Shown here: positions 1-8,870 of the stretch, in pieces
Position numbering within the stretch: position 1 is the first letter of the stretch
Layout: each line of letters begins with the position of its first letter
Assembly: GCF_001423965.1 (NCBI RefSeq)
Contig: NZ_LMPV01000010.1
Location: 62,001 to 126,000 of the forward strand
Direction of reading: 5' to 3'
Source: Exiguobacterium sp. Leaf196
GTDB taxonomy: Bacteria > Bacillota > Bacilli > Exiguobacteriales > Exiguobacteriaceae
DNA: 64,000 nucleotides
The notes under the pieces: model-generated
What the model saw: the letters and a program-made list of their open reading frames with translations, nothing else
Databases searched by the model: none
What the model was told of the DNA's origin: nothing
Translations under genes and position numbers: made by a program

Positions 1-1
1 C

Positions 2-916
2 TTTAGCGGTGCCGGGAAAAGTTCATTGCTCCGCTGCGTCAACCTGTTAGAACGACCGACGTCAGGAACAGTGACGGTCGACGGAGAAGATTTAACACAA
101 CTATCACCAAAAAAATTACGCCAAGCGAAACAGCGGATCGGGATGATCTTTCAACACTTCAATCTATTGAATGCAAACACGGTCTTTACGAACGTTGCGA
201 AACCACTCGTTCTCGCAGGTGTCAAGAAAGACGAGATTCGTCGCCGGGTGACGGAATTACTCGAATTCGTCGATCTCGCAGACAAGGCGGATCATTACCC
301 GGATCAATTATCCGGCGGACAAAAGCAACGTGTCGGCATCGCCCGGGCACTAGCGACGCAACCATCCGTCCTCTTATGTGACGAAGCGACGTCAGCACTC
401 GATCCTCAGACGACACATCATATTCTCCAGTTATTAAAACGCATCAATGCGGAATACGGGATTACGATTCTCTTGATCACCCATGAGATGGGTGTCATCC
501 GGGAGATTTGTGACCGGGTCGCCGTCATCGAAGCCGGGAAGCTGATCGAGTCAGGAACAGTCTTTGATGTCTTTTCGAATCCGCAGACCGAGACAGCGAA
601 AAACTTCGTCCGCTCCGTCATGCATGATGAAATTCCGGCATCAATTCGTCAGTTGATCGAGTCACGGAATGCGCATCCGATCTATAAGATTCATTTTCTC
701 GGACATCACACCGGGCAACCACTCTTGTCGCAAGTCGCAAAACGCTTCGACGTCGATGTTAACATCCTGCACGGTAGCATCACGGAGTTACAGGAAACAC
801 CGTTCGGTACATTACTTGTTGAACTGATCGGTGAAACGATCGAAGTAAAACGGGCCTTACAGTACATCGATCAGGCACAGGTGACCGTCGAGGAGGTGCT
901 TGCTGATGCTAGTTAA
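2..916 (+). CDS. metN: Methionine ABC transporter ATP-binding protein MetN (5' partial)
   Basis: Powers import of methionine through MetI with the binding protein MetQ, at the cytoplasmic face of the membrane. The reading frame is open at the window edge and begins inside the Walker A motif (SGAGKSS), so roughly 35-40 N-terminal residues are missing; 304 codons are visible. Signature LSGGQKQR, Walker B (VLLCDEATSALD) and H-loop (LLITHE) follow in order. The last ~80 residues look like the NIL regulatory domain that distinguishes MetN from other importers' ATPases. The stop lies 11 bases inside metI. The promoter (often an S-box in Bacillales) would be outside the window. Confidence 0.96.
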   Translation, partial: FSGAGKSSLLRCVNLLERPTSGTVTVDGEDLTQLSPKKLRQAKQRIGMIFQHFNLLNANTVFTNVAKPLVLAGVKKDEIRRRVTELLEFVDLADKADHYPDQLSGGQKQRVGIARALATQPSVLLCDEATSALDPQTTHHILQLLKRINAEYGITILLITHEMGVIREICDRVAVIEAGKLIESGTVFDVFSNPQTETAKNFVRSVMHDEIPASIRQLIESRNAHPIYKIHFLGHHTGQPLLSQVAKRFDVDVNILHGSITELQETPFGTLLVELIGETIEVKRALQYIDQAQVTVEEVLADAS

Positions 917-1556
917 CTACAGTGATATCTGGACAGCATTTTTGCAGACGATGACGATGGTGTCAGTGTCGTTATTATTTTCGACTTTGATCGGTTTACC
1001 ACTCGGCATCCTGCTCGTCGTCACCCGAAAAGGGGCATTGCTCGAGAACGTCCCGCTGTTCACATTCTTCAACAGTATCGTCAATATCTTCCGTTCAATT
1101 CCGTTCATCATCTTACTTGTTGCGATCATCCCGTTGACACGGTTGATCGTCCAGACGTCGATCGGAACAGAAGCCGCCATCGTTCCACTCGTCTTTTATG
1201 CCGCCCCTTATATGGCACGGCTGATCGAGAGTTCCTTACTTGAAGTCGACAAAGGTGTCCTTGAGGCAGCAGAAGCGATGGGGGCGACGCCATTCCAAAC
1301 GATTTTCCGCTTCCTTCTGCCGGAAGCACTCGGTTCACTAATCCTTAATTTAACGATTGCAACAGTTGGCTTGATCGGGGCATCAGCGATGGCAGGTGCC
1401 ATCGGTGGTGGTGGACTGGGTGACTTAGCAATTACGTACGGTTATCAACGGTTCGACACGAAAGTCATGATCATCACGGTCGGGATTCTCGTTATCTTAG
1501 TCCAAGGCTTACAGACGACAGGCAACATCGTCGCACGAAAAATCAGAAGACATTAA
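906..1556 (+). CDS. metI: Methionine ABC transporter permease MetI
   Basis: Membrane channel of the methionine importer, 216 residues, with about five hydrophobic segments. The EAA loop that contacts MetN is visible (EAAEAMGATPFQTIFRFLLP). The ATG at 906 is chosen because GAGGAGG at 889-895 sits ~10 bases upstream; an in-frame TTG at 900 is too close to that site. The gene overlaps the end of metN, so the two are translationally coupled. Length is normal for the family. Confidence 0.96.
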   Translation: MLVNYSDIWTAFLQTMTMVSVSLLFSTLIGLPLGILLVVTRKGALLENVPLFTFFNSIVNIFRSIPFIILLVAIIPLTRLIVQTSIGTEAAIVPLVFYAAPYMARLIESSLLEVDKGVLEAAEAMGATPFQTIFRFLLPEALGSLILNLTIATVGLIGASAMAGAIGGGGLGDLAITYGYQRFDTKVMIITVGILVILVQGLQTTGNIVARKIRRH

Positions 1557-1575
1557 TCAAGGGAGCGATTCAGCC

Positions 1576-2394
1576 ATGAAAAAAGCAGTAGCGATTGGGG
1601 CAACATTAACGACGATTTTATTTGCCGGGTGCTCAGCATCAGGAGAAGAAGAAAAGACGATCAAGCTCGGGGTCAGTGGTTCAGACACTCAAGTGTGGGA
1701 TTACGTCGCGAAAAAAGCGGAAAAGGAGGGCATCAAAATCGAGCTCGTCAAGTTCTCCGATTATGTCCAGCCGAACATGGCACTGGCTGAGGGTGAGATC
1801 GACGCCAATGCTTTCCAGACGATTTCCTACTTCAACGCCTTCAAGAAGGAACATAATTTGAAGCTGTCGCCGATTGCGACGACCGTCATTGCACCGATGG
1901 GCATTTACTCAGATAAATATAAGGACGTCAAAGATATTCCAGTCGGTGGCAAAATCGCTGTTCCGAACGAAGCGACGAACATGGGACGTGCCTTCTTGTT
2001 ACTACAAGAAGCAGGTTTGATCAAATTACCGGACGACTTCGACGGCAATGGATCGGTCGATAAGATCGTTGAAAATCCGAAGAAACTGAAAATCGTTCCG
2101 ATCGTCGCTGGACAAACGCCACGCGTCTTACCGGACGTCGCTGCATCGATCATCAATAACGGTATTGCTGTTGACGCAGGACTAAATCCGATCAAGGACT
2201 CGATCGTCCATGAGAACGAGACAGCAAAACCATACATCAACATCATCGCGACACGGACGGAAGACAAGAACAAAAAAGAACTAAAAAAGATCGCGTCGCT
2301 TTACCAACAAAAAGATGTCGCGGCTTTCATCAAAAAAGAATATAAAGGTAGCTCGATCCCGACGTTCGTTCCACTAAGCGAAATCGGCGAATAA
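1576..2394 (+). CDS. metQ: Methionine-binding lipoprotein MetQ
   Basis: Extracellular substrate-binding lipoprotein of the methionine importer (NLPA family), 272 residues. The N-terminus is a lipoprotein signal peptide with lipobox LFAGC, giving a lipid-anchored Cys at residue 19. The body shows typical NLPA features: VWDYVAKKAEKEGI, and a central region with FQTISYFNAFKKEHN. It lies 19 bases after metI with a GGGAG ribosome site, completing a metNIQ operon. Substrate could include related amino acids (D-methionine, other sulfur compounds); methionine is inferred from family and from the NIL domain of MetN. Confidence 0.95.
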   Translation: MKKAVAIGATLTTILFAGCSASGEEEKTIKLGVSGSDTQVWDYVAKKAEKEGIKIELVKFSDYVQPNMALAEGEIDANAFQTISYFNAFKKEHNLKLSPIATTVIAPMGIYSDKYKDVKDIPVGGKIAVPNEATNMGRAFLLLQEAGLIKLPDDFDGNGSVDKIVENPKKLKIVPIVAGQTPRVLPDVAASIINNGIAVDAGLNPIKDSIVHENETAKPYINIIATRTEDKNKKELKKIASLYQQKDVAAFIKKEYKGSSIPTFVPLSEIGE

Positions 2395-2416
2395 ATTCTA
2401 AAGGAGAGTGGATAGC

Positions 2417-3622
2417 ATGACGACACCAGTACGCACGACATGGGTAGAGACGATTGAGCAGGACATCGAACAAAAACGGGAATCGTATCTTGAGACGAGC
2501 CACCGGATTCATGCGACGCCGGAAATCGGTAACGAGGAATTCTTTGCTTCGCGACTACATGCAGAGCGTTTGACGGCAGAAGGCTTTACAGTAGAACTCG
2601 GCGTCGCAGGGCACGAGACCGCATTCTTCGCGAAGAAGTCAAGCGACCGACCTGGCGCGACAATTGCCTTTCTCGCTGAGTACGATGCGTTGCCGGGCAT
2701 CGGACACGCATGCGGTCATAATATCATCGGAACGACGAGTGTCGCAGCGGCGATTGCGCTCAGCAAAGTGCTTGATGAAGTCGGTGGGAGTGTCGTCGTG
2801 CTTGGAACGCCAGCCGAAGAAGGTGGGCCGAACGGAAGTGCGAAAGGCAGTTTCGTCAAACACCAGTTGCTTGAAGGAATCGATGCGGCCTTGATGGTCC
2901 ACCCGTCCGGACAAACGCGGATCACGGGGTCCTCGCTTGCGGTCGATCCGCTCGATTTTGCCTTTACGGGTCGTCCCGCGCACGCAGCGGCGACACCGGA
3001 AGAAGGTATCAACGCTCTCGACGCTGTCATTCAGCTCTTCAATGGAATCAACGCCTTACGTCAGCAGTTACCGGACGATGTCCGGATCCACGGGATCATC
3101 ACGCATGGTGGCGATGCGCCGAACATCATTCCGGAATACGCAAAAGCACGTTTCTTCATTCGGGCGACGACACGGGAACGGCTGAATGCCGTCACGGAGA
3201 AAGTCAAAGCGGTCGCGCAAGGTGCGGCACTTGCGACCGGGGCGACGCTTGACGTCATCGCTTTCCAAAATGAAGTCGACAATCTTGTCTTCAACCGGAC
3301 GTTTGATCGTCTCTTCCAAGAAGAAGCAGAGGCGCTTGGGCAAATCGTGCACCTCGACGAACGACCGGGTCTTGGATCGACGGACGCGGGTAACATCAGT
3401 CAAGTCATCCCGACAATCCATCCGTATATCAAGATTGGTTCGGACGATCTCGTCGCCCATACAGAAGCATTCAAAGAAGCAGCCCGTTCGGAAGCGGGGG
3501 ATGAAGCGTTGATCGCAGGCGCTAAAATCCTCGCACGGACAGCACTTCGCGTCCTCGCTGATGAACGGACACGCGGAGCGATTGCCCAAGAATTCCACGA
3601 CCGGAAGAACGGGTATTTGTAA
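2417..3622 (+). CDS. M20 family amidohydrolase/peptidase
   Basis: A 401-residue zinc-dependent amidohydrolase of the M20 (AbgB/YxeP-like) group, predicted cytoplasmic. Metal-site motifs are GHACGHN and EEGG; a lid/dimerisation domain follows (residues ~175-290, starting near DFAFTGRPAHAAATP). The ATG at 2417 is preferred over an in-frame GTG at 2408 because AAGGAGAG at 2401-2408 overlaps the latter. It starts 22 bases after metQ and shares its terminator, so it is likely the last gene of the met operon. A role in releasing methionine or another amino acid from an N-acyl or dipeptide form fits the context, but the substrate cannot be read from the sequence. Confidence 0.9.
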   Translation: MTTPVRTTWVETIEQDIEQKRESYLETSHRIHATPEIGNEEFFASRLHAERLTAEGFTVELGVAGHETAFFAKKSSDRPGATIAFLAEYDALPGIGHACGHNIIGTTSVAAAIALSKVLDEVGGSVVVLGTPAEEGGPNGSAKGSFVKHQLLEGIDAALMVHPSGQTRITGSSLAVDPLDFAFTGRPAHAAATPEEGINALDAVIQLFNGINALRQQLPDDVRIHGIITHGGDAPNIIPEYAKARFFIRATTRERLNAVTEKVKAVAQGAALATGATLDVIAFQNEVDNLVFNRTFDRLFQEEAEALGQIVHLDERPGLGSTDAGNISQVIPTIHPYIKIGSDDLVAHTEAFKEAARSEAGDEALIAGAKILARTALRVLADERTRGAIAQEFHDRKNGYL

Positions 3623-3631
3623 CCGGAACAC

Positions 3632-3672
3632 AATGACTGGACGCACTGATATCAGGTGCTCCAGTCATTTTT
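3632..3672 (+). terminator. Terminator of the met operon
   Basis: Ten-base stem AATGACTGGA / TCCAGTCATT (3632-3641 with 3660-3669), with further pairing inside the loop, followed by TTTT. It lies 10 bases after the M20 amidohydrolase stop codon. Confidence 0.9.
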
Positions 3673-3755
3673 AGTATCCAATAGATCACGAATTGGGGAG
3701 GGGTAACAGAAGTGGAACGAAATCATAAAAGAGCCAATACCGAAACATTTGCGCT

Positions 3756-3784
3756 TTGTTTTCTTGAAAAAGATATGCTAGGCT
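3756..3784 (+). promoter_or_regulatory. Candidate sigma-A promoter of the rib operon
   Basis: TTGTTT at 3756-3761 and TAGGCT at 3779-3784 with 17-base spacing; TG at 3776-3777 makes it an extended -10. It sits ~25 bases before the FMN riboswitch. Confidence 0.5.
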
Positions 3785-3808
3785 AAAGTTGTATAACTCA
3801 ATAATCCA

Positions 3809-3947
3809 GTTCTTCGGGGTAGGGTGAAAATCCCAACCGGCGGTGATGCGATCGATCGATCGACGAGCCCGCGACCCGTGATGTACGCATCATGGCTGAC
3901 TTGGTGAGATTCCAGGGCCGACGGTAAAGTCCGGATGGGAGAAGAAC
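3809..3947 (+). promoter_or_regulatory. FMN riboswitch (RFN element)
   Basis: Aptamer that binds flavin mononucleotide and represses riboflavin genes. The closing P1 helix is GTTCTTC (3809-3815) with GAAGAAC (3941-3947). Highly conserved RFN blocks are recognisable: GGGGTAGGGTGAAAATCCC, AACCGGCGGT, GAGCCCGCGACCC, and GATTCCAGGGCCGACGGTAA followed by AGTCCGGATGGGAGAAG. The variable arm contains a short GATC repeat (3851-3864). It is followed by an intrinsic terminator before ribD, indicating control by premature termination. Confidence 0.97.
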
Positions 3948-4057
3948 GAAACGACGCGATTCAAGCTGTTTTCTGAAAAAATGTTTTCAGGAGATGGTCT
4001 CTTTCTGCATGCGAAAAAGCAGAAGGCGAACCGTGTATTTCGTGAACCCTTCTATAC

Positions 4058-4090
4058 AGACGCCCCTTTTTCAAGGGGCGTCTTTTTTAT
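4058..4090 (+). terminator. Riboswitch-controlled attenuator of the rib operon
   Basis: Eleven-base perfect stem AGACGCCCCTT / AAGGGGCGTCT (4058-4068, 4073-4083) followed by a T-rich tract. It lies between the FMN aptamer and the ribD ribosome site, so it is the likely expression platform: FMN binding favours termination here. Confidence 0.93.
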
Positions 4091-4108
4091 TTGAAAGGAG
4101 TGAACGCG

Positions 4109-5149
4109 ATGTCACAGATGATGAGTTATGCCATGCAATTAGCACATATGTTAAACGGACAAACAAGTCCGAATCCAAGTGTCGGCTGTGTCATCGTCAA
4201 ACAAGGACGCATCATCGGTTTTGGTGCGCACCGGTTTGCCGGTGGTCCGCACGCGGAAGTCGAAGCCTTGCGAATGGCAGGAGAGGCCGCCCGTGGTGCT
4301 GATCTCTACGTGACGCTTGAGCCATGCAACCATCATGGTAAGACACCACCATGTACGGAAGCGATTCTACAAGCCGGGATCAAACGGGTTTTCGTCGCAA
4401 CGGAAGACAAACATGCGATTGTCGCTGGTTCAGGGATCAAACGGCTTCAAGACGCGGGAATCGAAGTCGAAGTCGGCTTGTTACGGCATGAAGCGGAAGT
4501 CCTCTACGAGACATTTTGGAAAACGATCGAACGGAAACGTCCGACCGTGACCGTCAAAATCGCTCAGACGATGAACGGGATCGCGGCAACGGGGGAACAG
4601 CGCTGGATCACGTCAGAAGAAGCACGCGCGAATGGTCGCGCCCTGCGTGGTCGCCATGATGCGATCCTCGTCGGAAGTGAAACGGTGCTCGTCGATGATC
4701 CAGCACTGACTTTACGCGCAGTGTCAGGCATCGAGCCGATTCGAGTAATCGTCGATCGCCGTGGTCGGGTGCCAGAGACCGCGCAAGTCTTTTGCGATGG
4801 GAAAAATCCAACGTACTGGCTGACGAGTGTTCCTCGGATAAGTCATGATCAAGTGACGGTGCTCGTCGGTGAATATGAGACGCCGGAAGCGATTCTTAAA
4901 CGCTTATACGAACAAGACATCCGCAGCGTTTTGATTGAAGGTGGACCGACGATTCAAGCCACATTCTTTGAAGCAGATCTCGTCGATCGGATTGAAGTCT
5001 ACCAAGCCCCGTCGATTTTTGAAGGGACTGCCTGGAACGGACGACATGATATCGAAGAACGTTTTCAAATCGATCAGATTGAAATGGTCGGACCGGATCT
5101 CCATCTGACGTACATCCGAAAGGAGGAGACGATATGTTCACCGGATTGA
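4109..5149 (+). CDS. ribD: Bifunctional riboflavin biosynthesis deaminase/reductase RibD
   Basis: Carries out deamination and side-chain reduction of the pyrimidine intermediate in riboflavin synthesis; 346 residues. The N-terminal cytidine-deaminase-like domain has zinc-site motifs HAEVEAL and TLEPCNHHGKTPPC. The C-terminal reductase domain begins near TVKIAQTMNG and has the LVGSETVLVDDPALT segment. The ATG at 4109 is chosen for AAGGAG at 4095-4100; an in-frame TTG at 4091 overlaps that site. First gene of ribD-ribE-ribBA-ribH, controlled by the upstream FMN riboswitch. Confidence 0.97.
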   Translation: MSQMMSYAMQLAHMLNGQTSPNPSVGCVIVKQGRIIGFGAHRFAGGPHAEVEALRMAGEAARGADLYVTLEPCNHHGKTPPCTEAILQAGIKRVFVATEDKHAIVAGSGIKRLQDAGIEVEVGLLRHEAEVLYETFWKTIERKRPTVTVKIAQTMNGIAATGEQRWITSEEARANGRALRGRHDAILVGSETVLVDDPALTLRAVSGIEPIRVIVDRRGRVPETAQVFCDGKNPTYWLTSVPRISHDQVTVLVGEYETPEAILKRLYEQDIRSVLIEGGPTIQATFFEADLVDRIEVYQAPSIFEGTAWNGRHDIEERFQIDQIEMVGPDLHLTYIRKEETICSPD

Positions 5150-5760
5150 TTGAAGAAGTCGGGACCTTAAAACGAAAGATTCCGCGACCGAATGGATTAG
5201 CACTTGAAATTGAAGCGCACCGGGTGCTCGAAGGAACGAAGATTGGTGACAGCATCGCCGTCGACGGGATTTGTTTGACGGTCACGTCAATGAGCCCAAC
5301 CGGTTTTACGGCGGATGCTGTCCATGACACGATTCGTTCGACAGCACTCGGCACGTACCGGGTCGGAAACCCGTTGCAACTCGAACGGGCGATGCCGGCA
5401 GACGGTCGGTTCGGTGGACATTTCGTCAGTGGGCATATCGACGGGACGGCACGACTAATCAGTCGGCGACCGGACGGAGAAGCGATGGTGTATACGTTTG
5501 ATGTCGGATCGTGGCAAAAGTATTGCATTCCAAAAGGATCAATCGCGATCAACGGCACGAGCCTGACCTTGCAACGCGTCACCTCGGAAACGATCTCGAT
5601 TTCATTGATTCCGCATTCCCGTCAAGTGACGACGTTTGATCGATTGGCAAGCGGCGCAGTCGTCAATATCGAGTGTGACATGATGGCGAAACATCTCTAT
5701 CATTTCACGCAACATGAGAAACAGACGGACTGGGCAGCATTCTTAGGAGGCGACATGTAA
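5134..5760 (+). CDS. ribE: Riboflavin synthase alpha chain
   Basis: Dismutates two 6,7-dimethyl-8-ribityllumazine molecules into riboflavin plus the pyrimidine precursor. The 208-residue protein has two homologous lumazine-binding halves, opening with [10 protein letters not shown] and [11 protein letters not shown]. It overlaps ribD by 16 bases and has AAAGGAGGAG upstream. Named ribE in Bacillus usage (ribC in E. coli). Length is normal. Confidence 0.97.
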   Translation: MFTGLIEEVGTLKRKIPRPNGLALEIEAHRVLEGTKIGDSIAVDGICLTVTSMSPTGFTADAVHDTIRSTALGTYRVGNPLQLERAMPADGRFGGHFVSGHIDGTARLISRRPDGEAMVYTFDVGSWQKYCIPKGSIAINGTSLTLQRVTSETISISLIPHSRQVTTFDRLASGAVVNIECDMMAKHLYHFTQHEKQTDWAAFLGGDM

Positions 5761-6950
5761 TGAACGGATTCGACTTGATTGAAGACGCGATAGAAGATTT
5801 GAAGAACGGACGACCGATTATCGTCTGTGATGACGAGGATCGTGAGAATGAGGGCGATCTCGTCATGCTCGCAGAACACGCGACACCAGAAAACATCAAC
5901 TTCATGATTACGTATGGAAAAGGACTCGTCTGTGTTCCGGTTAGTCCACATGTGGCAGAGCGATTACATCTCTCGCCGATGACGGACAATAATACGGACC
6001 CGCACGGTACGGCATTCACGCTCAGCATTGATCATGAAGAAGCGAAGACCGGTATCAGTGCCGAAGAGCGTTCGCTGACGATCCAGCGGATGCTGACGGA
6101 TGGACCGGAGCGCTTCAAACGACCGGGTCACATCTTCCCGTTGATCGCAAAAGAGGGCGGTGTTCGGGAACGACGCGGACATACGGAAGCAGGTGTTGAC
6201 CTTGCCCGTCTTGCCGGTAGCGATGAGATTGCCGTCATTTGTGAAATCATCAAGGAAGATGGCACGATGGCACGGGTGGATGATTTGCTTCTCTATAAGG
6301 AAGAACACGACTTAAAACTGATCACGATCGAGGCACTCGTCGCGTATCTCGAGCGTCCATTGACTCGGGAAGCGGAAGTGTTGCTTCCGACGACATTCGG
6401 AGCCTTTCGGATGGTCGGCTATACGACGCAAGATAAAAAAGAACATGTCGCCGTCTTATCCGGTGAAGCGCACGATGGGATGCTCGTCCGTCTGCACTCG
6501 GAATGTCTGACAGGGGATGTCTTCGGTTCGAAACGTTGCGATTGTGGTCCACAACTCGATGCGGCACTTGAGCGAATCGAACGAGAAGGTGGAGCCGTCT
6601 TGTATCTACGTCAGGAAGGACGCGGCATCGGTCTGATGGCGAAGTTGAAAGCGTACGAGTTGCAGGAACAAGGACTCGATACAGTCGAAGCGAACCATGC
6701 ACTCGGTTATCCGACAGACATGCGTGATTATACGGTCGCGGCCAACATGTTGCGTGATCTTGGCGTGACGAAGATTCGCTTGATGACGAACAATCCAGAC
6801 AAACAACGGGTGCTCGAGCAAGAGGGGATTGAAGTCATCGAACGTATTCCCCATCAAGTACCCGTTGAACCGGAAAATCAGCGTTATCTGAAAACAAAAC
6901 AAACGAAACTCGGGCACTGGCTCGATATCCAAGGAGGACACACATCATGA
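5760..6950 (+). CDS. ribBA: Bifunctional DHBP synthase / GTP cyclohydrolase II RibBA
   Basis: Supplies both riboflavin precursors: 3,4-dihydroxy-2-butanone 4-phosphate from ribulose 5-phosphate, and the pyrimidine from GTP; 396 residues. The N-terminal RibB half contains the acidic loop [10 protein letters not shown] and [16 protein letters not shown]. The C-terminal RibA half has the zinc-binding [11 protein letters not shown] and [10 protein letters not shown]. The start ATG overlaps the ribE stop (TAATG), so the genes are translationally coupled. Confidence 0.97.
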   Translation: MNGFDLIEDAIEDLKNGRPIIVCDDEDRENEGDLVMLAEHATPENINFMITYGKGLVCVPVSPHVAERLHLSPMTDNNTDPHGTAFTLSIDHEEAKTGISAEERSLTIQRMLTDGPERFKRPGHIFPLIAKEGGVRERRGHTEAGVDLARLAGSDEIAVICEIIKEDGTMARVDDLLLYKEEHDLKLITIEALVAYLERPLTREAEVLLPTTFGAFRMVGYTTQDKKEHVAVLSGEAHDGMLVRLHSECLTGDVFGSKRCDCGPQLDAALERIEREGGAVLYLRQEGRGIGLMAKLKAYELQEQGLDTVEANHALGYPTDMRDYTVAANMLRDLGVTKIRLMTNNPDKQRVLEQEGIEVIERIPHQVPVEPENQRYLKTKQTKLGHWLDIQGGHTS

Positions 6951-7405
6951 TTTACGAAGGTTTCTTAACAGGAGAAGGACTACGCGTCGCAATCGTCGCA
7001 GCACGTTTTAATGAATTGATCACATCAAAACTCGTCGGAGGAGCAAACGACGCGTTCCGTCGTCACGGTGTTGCGGCGGATGCTGTGGATACAGCATGGG
7101 TTCCTGGAGCATTTGAAATTCCACTCGTTGCGGAAAAGTTAGCGAAAAGCGGTAAGTATGATGCGGTCATCACACTGGGTGCCGTCATCCGCGGAGCAAC
7201 ATCACACTATGACTATGTCTGTAACGAAGTCGCGAAAGGTGTCGCGAGTGCGTCGCGTGATACAGGCGTACCCATCATCTTCGGTGTCCTGACGACGGAT
7301 TCGATCGAGCAAGCGGTCGAACGTGCCGGTACGAAAGCTGGAAATAAAGGCTACGAAGCTGCCGTTTCCGCGATTGAGATGGCGAATCTTTTACGCACGA
7401 TCTAA
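6947..7405 (+). CDS. ribH: 6,7-dimethyl-8-ribityllumazine synthase
   Basis: Condenses the pyrimidine and butanone precursors to lumazine; 152 residues, normal length. Motifs: [44 protein letters not shown], and [20 protein letters not shown]. The ATG overlaps the ribBA stop (ATGA). Last gene of the operon, with its own terminator. Confidence 0.97.
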   Translation: MIYEGFLTGEGLRVAIVAARFNELITSKLVGGANDAFRRHGVAADAVDTAWVPGAFEIPLVAEKLAKSGKYDAVITLGAVIRGATSHYDYVCNEVAKGVASASRDTGVPIIFGVLTTDSIEQAVERAGTKAGNKGYEAAVSAIEMANLLRTI

Positions 7406-7413
7406 CGAAATAA

Positions 7414-7451
7414 GGATAGGGTGACGGAAGTTTCCGTCATCCTATTTTTTT
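7414..7451 (+). terminator. Terminator of the rib operon
   Basis: Stem ATAGGGTGACGGAA paired with TTCCGTCATCCTAT (one mismatch), followed by seven T residues, directly after ribH. Confidence 0.92.
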
Positions 7452-7521
7452 GTGGACATTTTGCAGGTGATAAATCAAATTTCAAAAAAAGAATAGTAGA
7501 TTTGAAATATGAGGATTTGTT

Positions 7522-7577
7522 TTGAAGAAGAACGGTAATGAGGTAATAAAGAAACTTTGAAACATTTTCCAATGTTT
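7522..7577 (+). promoter_or_regulatory. Weak candidate promoter and leader hairpin upstream of lipoprotein gene
   Basis: TTGAAG at 7522-7527 and TAATAA at 7544-7549 (16-base spacing) form a plausible promoter. A seven-base hairpin AAACATT/AATGTTT followed by TTT lies in the leader (7560-7577). No stronger signal is seen in the 200 bases before the gene. Confidence 0.3.
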
Positions 7578-7617
7578 TTCGTAAATCAGGGTAACGCGTA
7601 TAAAGGAGGAAATGAAT

Positions 7618-8439
7618 ATGAAGAAAACAAGGTGGGTAGCAGCTGGAATCGTCGCAGCATCGATTGGACTAGCTGGATGTCAAGATGGGCAGACGGATTC
7701 GGGTAGTGGCAGTGGGTCTGGTTCGACGAAGTCGGGGGAACTCTCGAATACGGAATTACTGAATAAAGCGACAGCCGCTCAAAAAGATATTAAATCGTTC
7801 CACATGGAAGGGACAGTCAATTCAAAAGCAGGTGAGATGGCAGTGGATCAGAAGGTATCAGCCGATATCATCCAGAAGCCGCTTACGATGCATCAGACGA
7901 TGACGATGAAAAATCCACAGGACGGTAAGGACATGTCGATCGAGAGCTATATCGTCGACGATAAGATGTATCTATCGCAAAACGGACAATGGCTCGTTCA
8001 AGATGTCTCGGAGCTAGGTGATATGGTTGAGGCGATGGAGTCATCGGCATCGACGGATCAAAATCTCAAGCTACTGAAAAAGTACAAAGACAACTGGACC
8101 GCCAAAAAAGAGGGTGACGTTTATCAAATCGACGTCAAACTAAAAGGGGACGACCTCAAAGCATTCATGAAGGATTCGCTCGAGCAGACAGGACAGATGG
8201 CACAGATGAAAGATGCGATGGACAGCATCGATTACAAGAAAATGAATTACACGATGACGTATGATGCGAAAACATTCTATCCGAAATCACTCGATATGGA
8301 CATGGTGTTTGCGATTGAAAAAGATACCGAGTTCAATATGAAGAACGAGTCGACGTTCTCGAAATTCAATGAGATCAGCGAAATCAAATTACCTGCGGAA
8401 GCAAAAGATGCACAACCGCTCACAGGTGCAGCACAATAA
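7618..8439 (+). CDS. Secreted lipoprotein, DUF6612-like
   Basis: A 273-residue exported lipoprotein: signal peptide with lipobox LAGC (SIGLAGCQDG), then a Gly/Ser-rich linker (residues ~27-42). The globular domain opens NKATAAQKDIKSFHMEGTV and has alternating beta strands, resembling the LolA/LppX-like DUF6612 lipoproteins of Firmicutes. The function of that family is unknown; a lipid or hydrophobic ligand role is only a fold-based guess. The ATG at 7618 is favoured because AAAGGAGG (7602-7609) is too close to the ATG at 7612. Monocistronic, with a terminator right after it. Confidence 0.85.
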   Translation: MKKTRWVAAGIVAASIGLAGCQDGQTDSGSGSGSGSTKSGELSNTELLNKATAAQKDIKSFHMEGTVNSKAGEMAVDQKVSADIIQKPLTMHQTMTMKNPQDGKDMSIESYIVDDKMYLSQNGQWLVQDVSELGDMVEAMESSASTDQNLKLLKKYKDNWTAKKEGDVYQIDVKLKGDDLKAFMKDSLEQTGQMAQMKDAMDSIDYKKMNYTMTYDAKTFYPKSLDMDMVFAIEKDTEFNMKNESTFSKFNEISEIKLPAEAKDAQPLTGAAQ

Positions 8440-8445
8440 ACATCG

Positions 8446-8481
8446 AAGTCCCCTCTCTTCCATGAAGATAAGGGGACTTTT
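8446..8481 (+). terminator. Terminator after lipoprotein gene
   Basis: AAGTCCCCT...AGGGGACTT stem (8446-8479 region) followed by TTTTTT. Confidence 0.9.
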
Positions 8482-8730
8482 TTGAGACTTGGAACTGACG
8501 AAGAACTTCTTTTGGTGCTTCCGTCTGTTTTTGACTGACGGAAATCTGTTCGTGCATATCGCGGAATGCTTGAGCGTCATTCTAGTATTGAATCGAGATA
8601 GCTTCGAATAAATCATTGTCATTGACGACTTTCGTATCGATGAAGGACAGCACCTCACCGGACGCGGCATTCAAATGTTCGATCGTCTTGAGTGGCAAGT
8701 TCGTAGGTTTTGCCTGCAGTTGGCGAAGAG
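8475..8730 (-). pseudogene. Decayed gene remnant (minus strand)
   Basis: Read on the minus strand, one frame gives protein-like sequence of ~50 residues (for example LKTIEHLNAASGEVLSFID), then an in-frame TAG, then another ~35 residues (QAFRDMHEQISVSQKQTEAP) in the same frame. The frame has no start codon with a ribosome site and runs into the neighbour's terminator. A shorter open frame on the same strand (8389-8670) has less protein-like composition. I read this as a 5'-truncated, stop-interrupted gene; the family is not recognised. Confidence 0.4.
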
Positions 8731-8870
8731 GACCGAAGATCGATTATAAAATCAAGATAATAAAGATTACACTGAACACTCCAGTTTCATAAAAAAATAG
8801 TTTGACAATTATCAGTAAATTCTGAAAAAATGGTAAAGAACTACATATTTCATAAAGGGAGGTAACATGA
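8731..8870 (+). other. Promoter-containing gap before symporter gene
   Basis: AT-rich stretch with TTGACA at 8802-8807, the only clear -35-like element; no good -10 at 16-18 bases is visible, so the promoter is not assigned exactly. A GGGAGGT ribosome site at 8857-8863 precedes the symporter. Confidence 0.35.

Noticed and set aside
3068-3646. 192-codon minus-strand open frame over the M20 gene
   Set aside because: Antisense shadow; the plus-strand protein has clear catalytic motifs.
8389-8670. 93-codon minus-strand open frame as a real gene
   Set aside because: Overlaps a terminator and the 3' end of the lipoprotein gene; another frame on the same strand is more protein-like and contains a stop.
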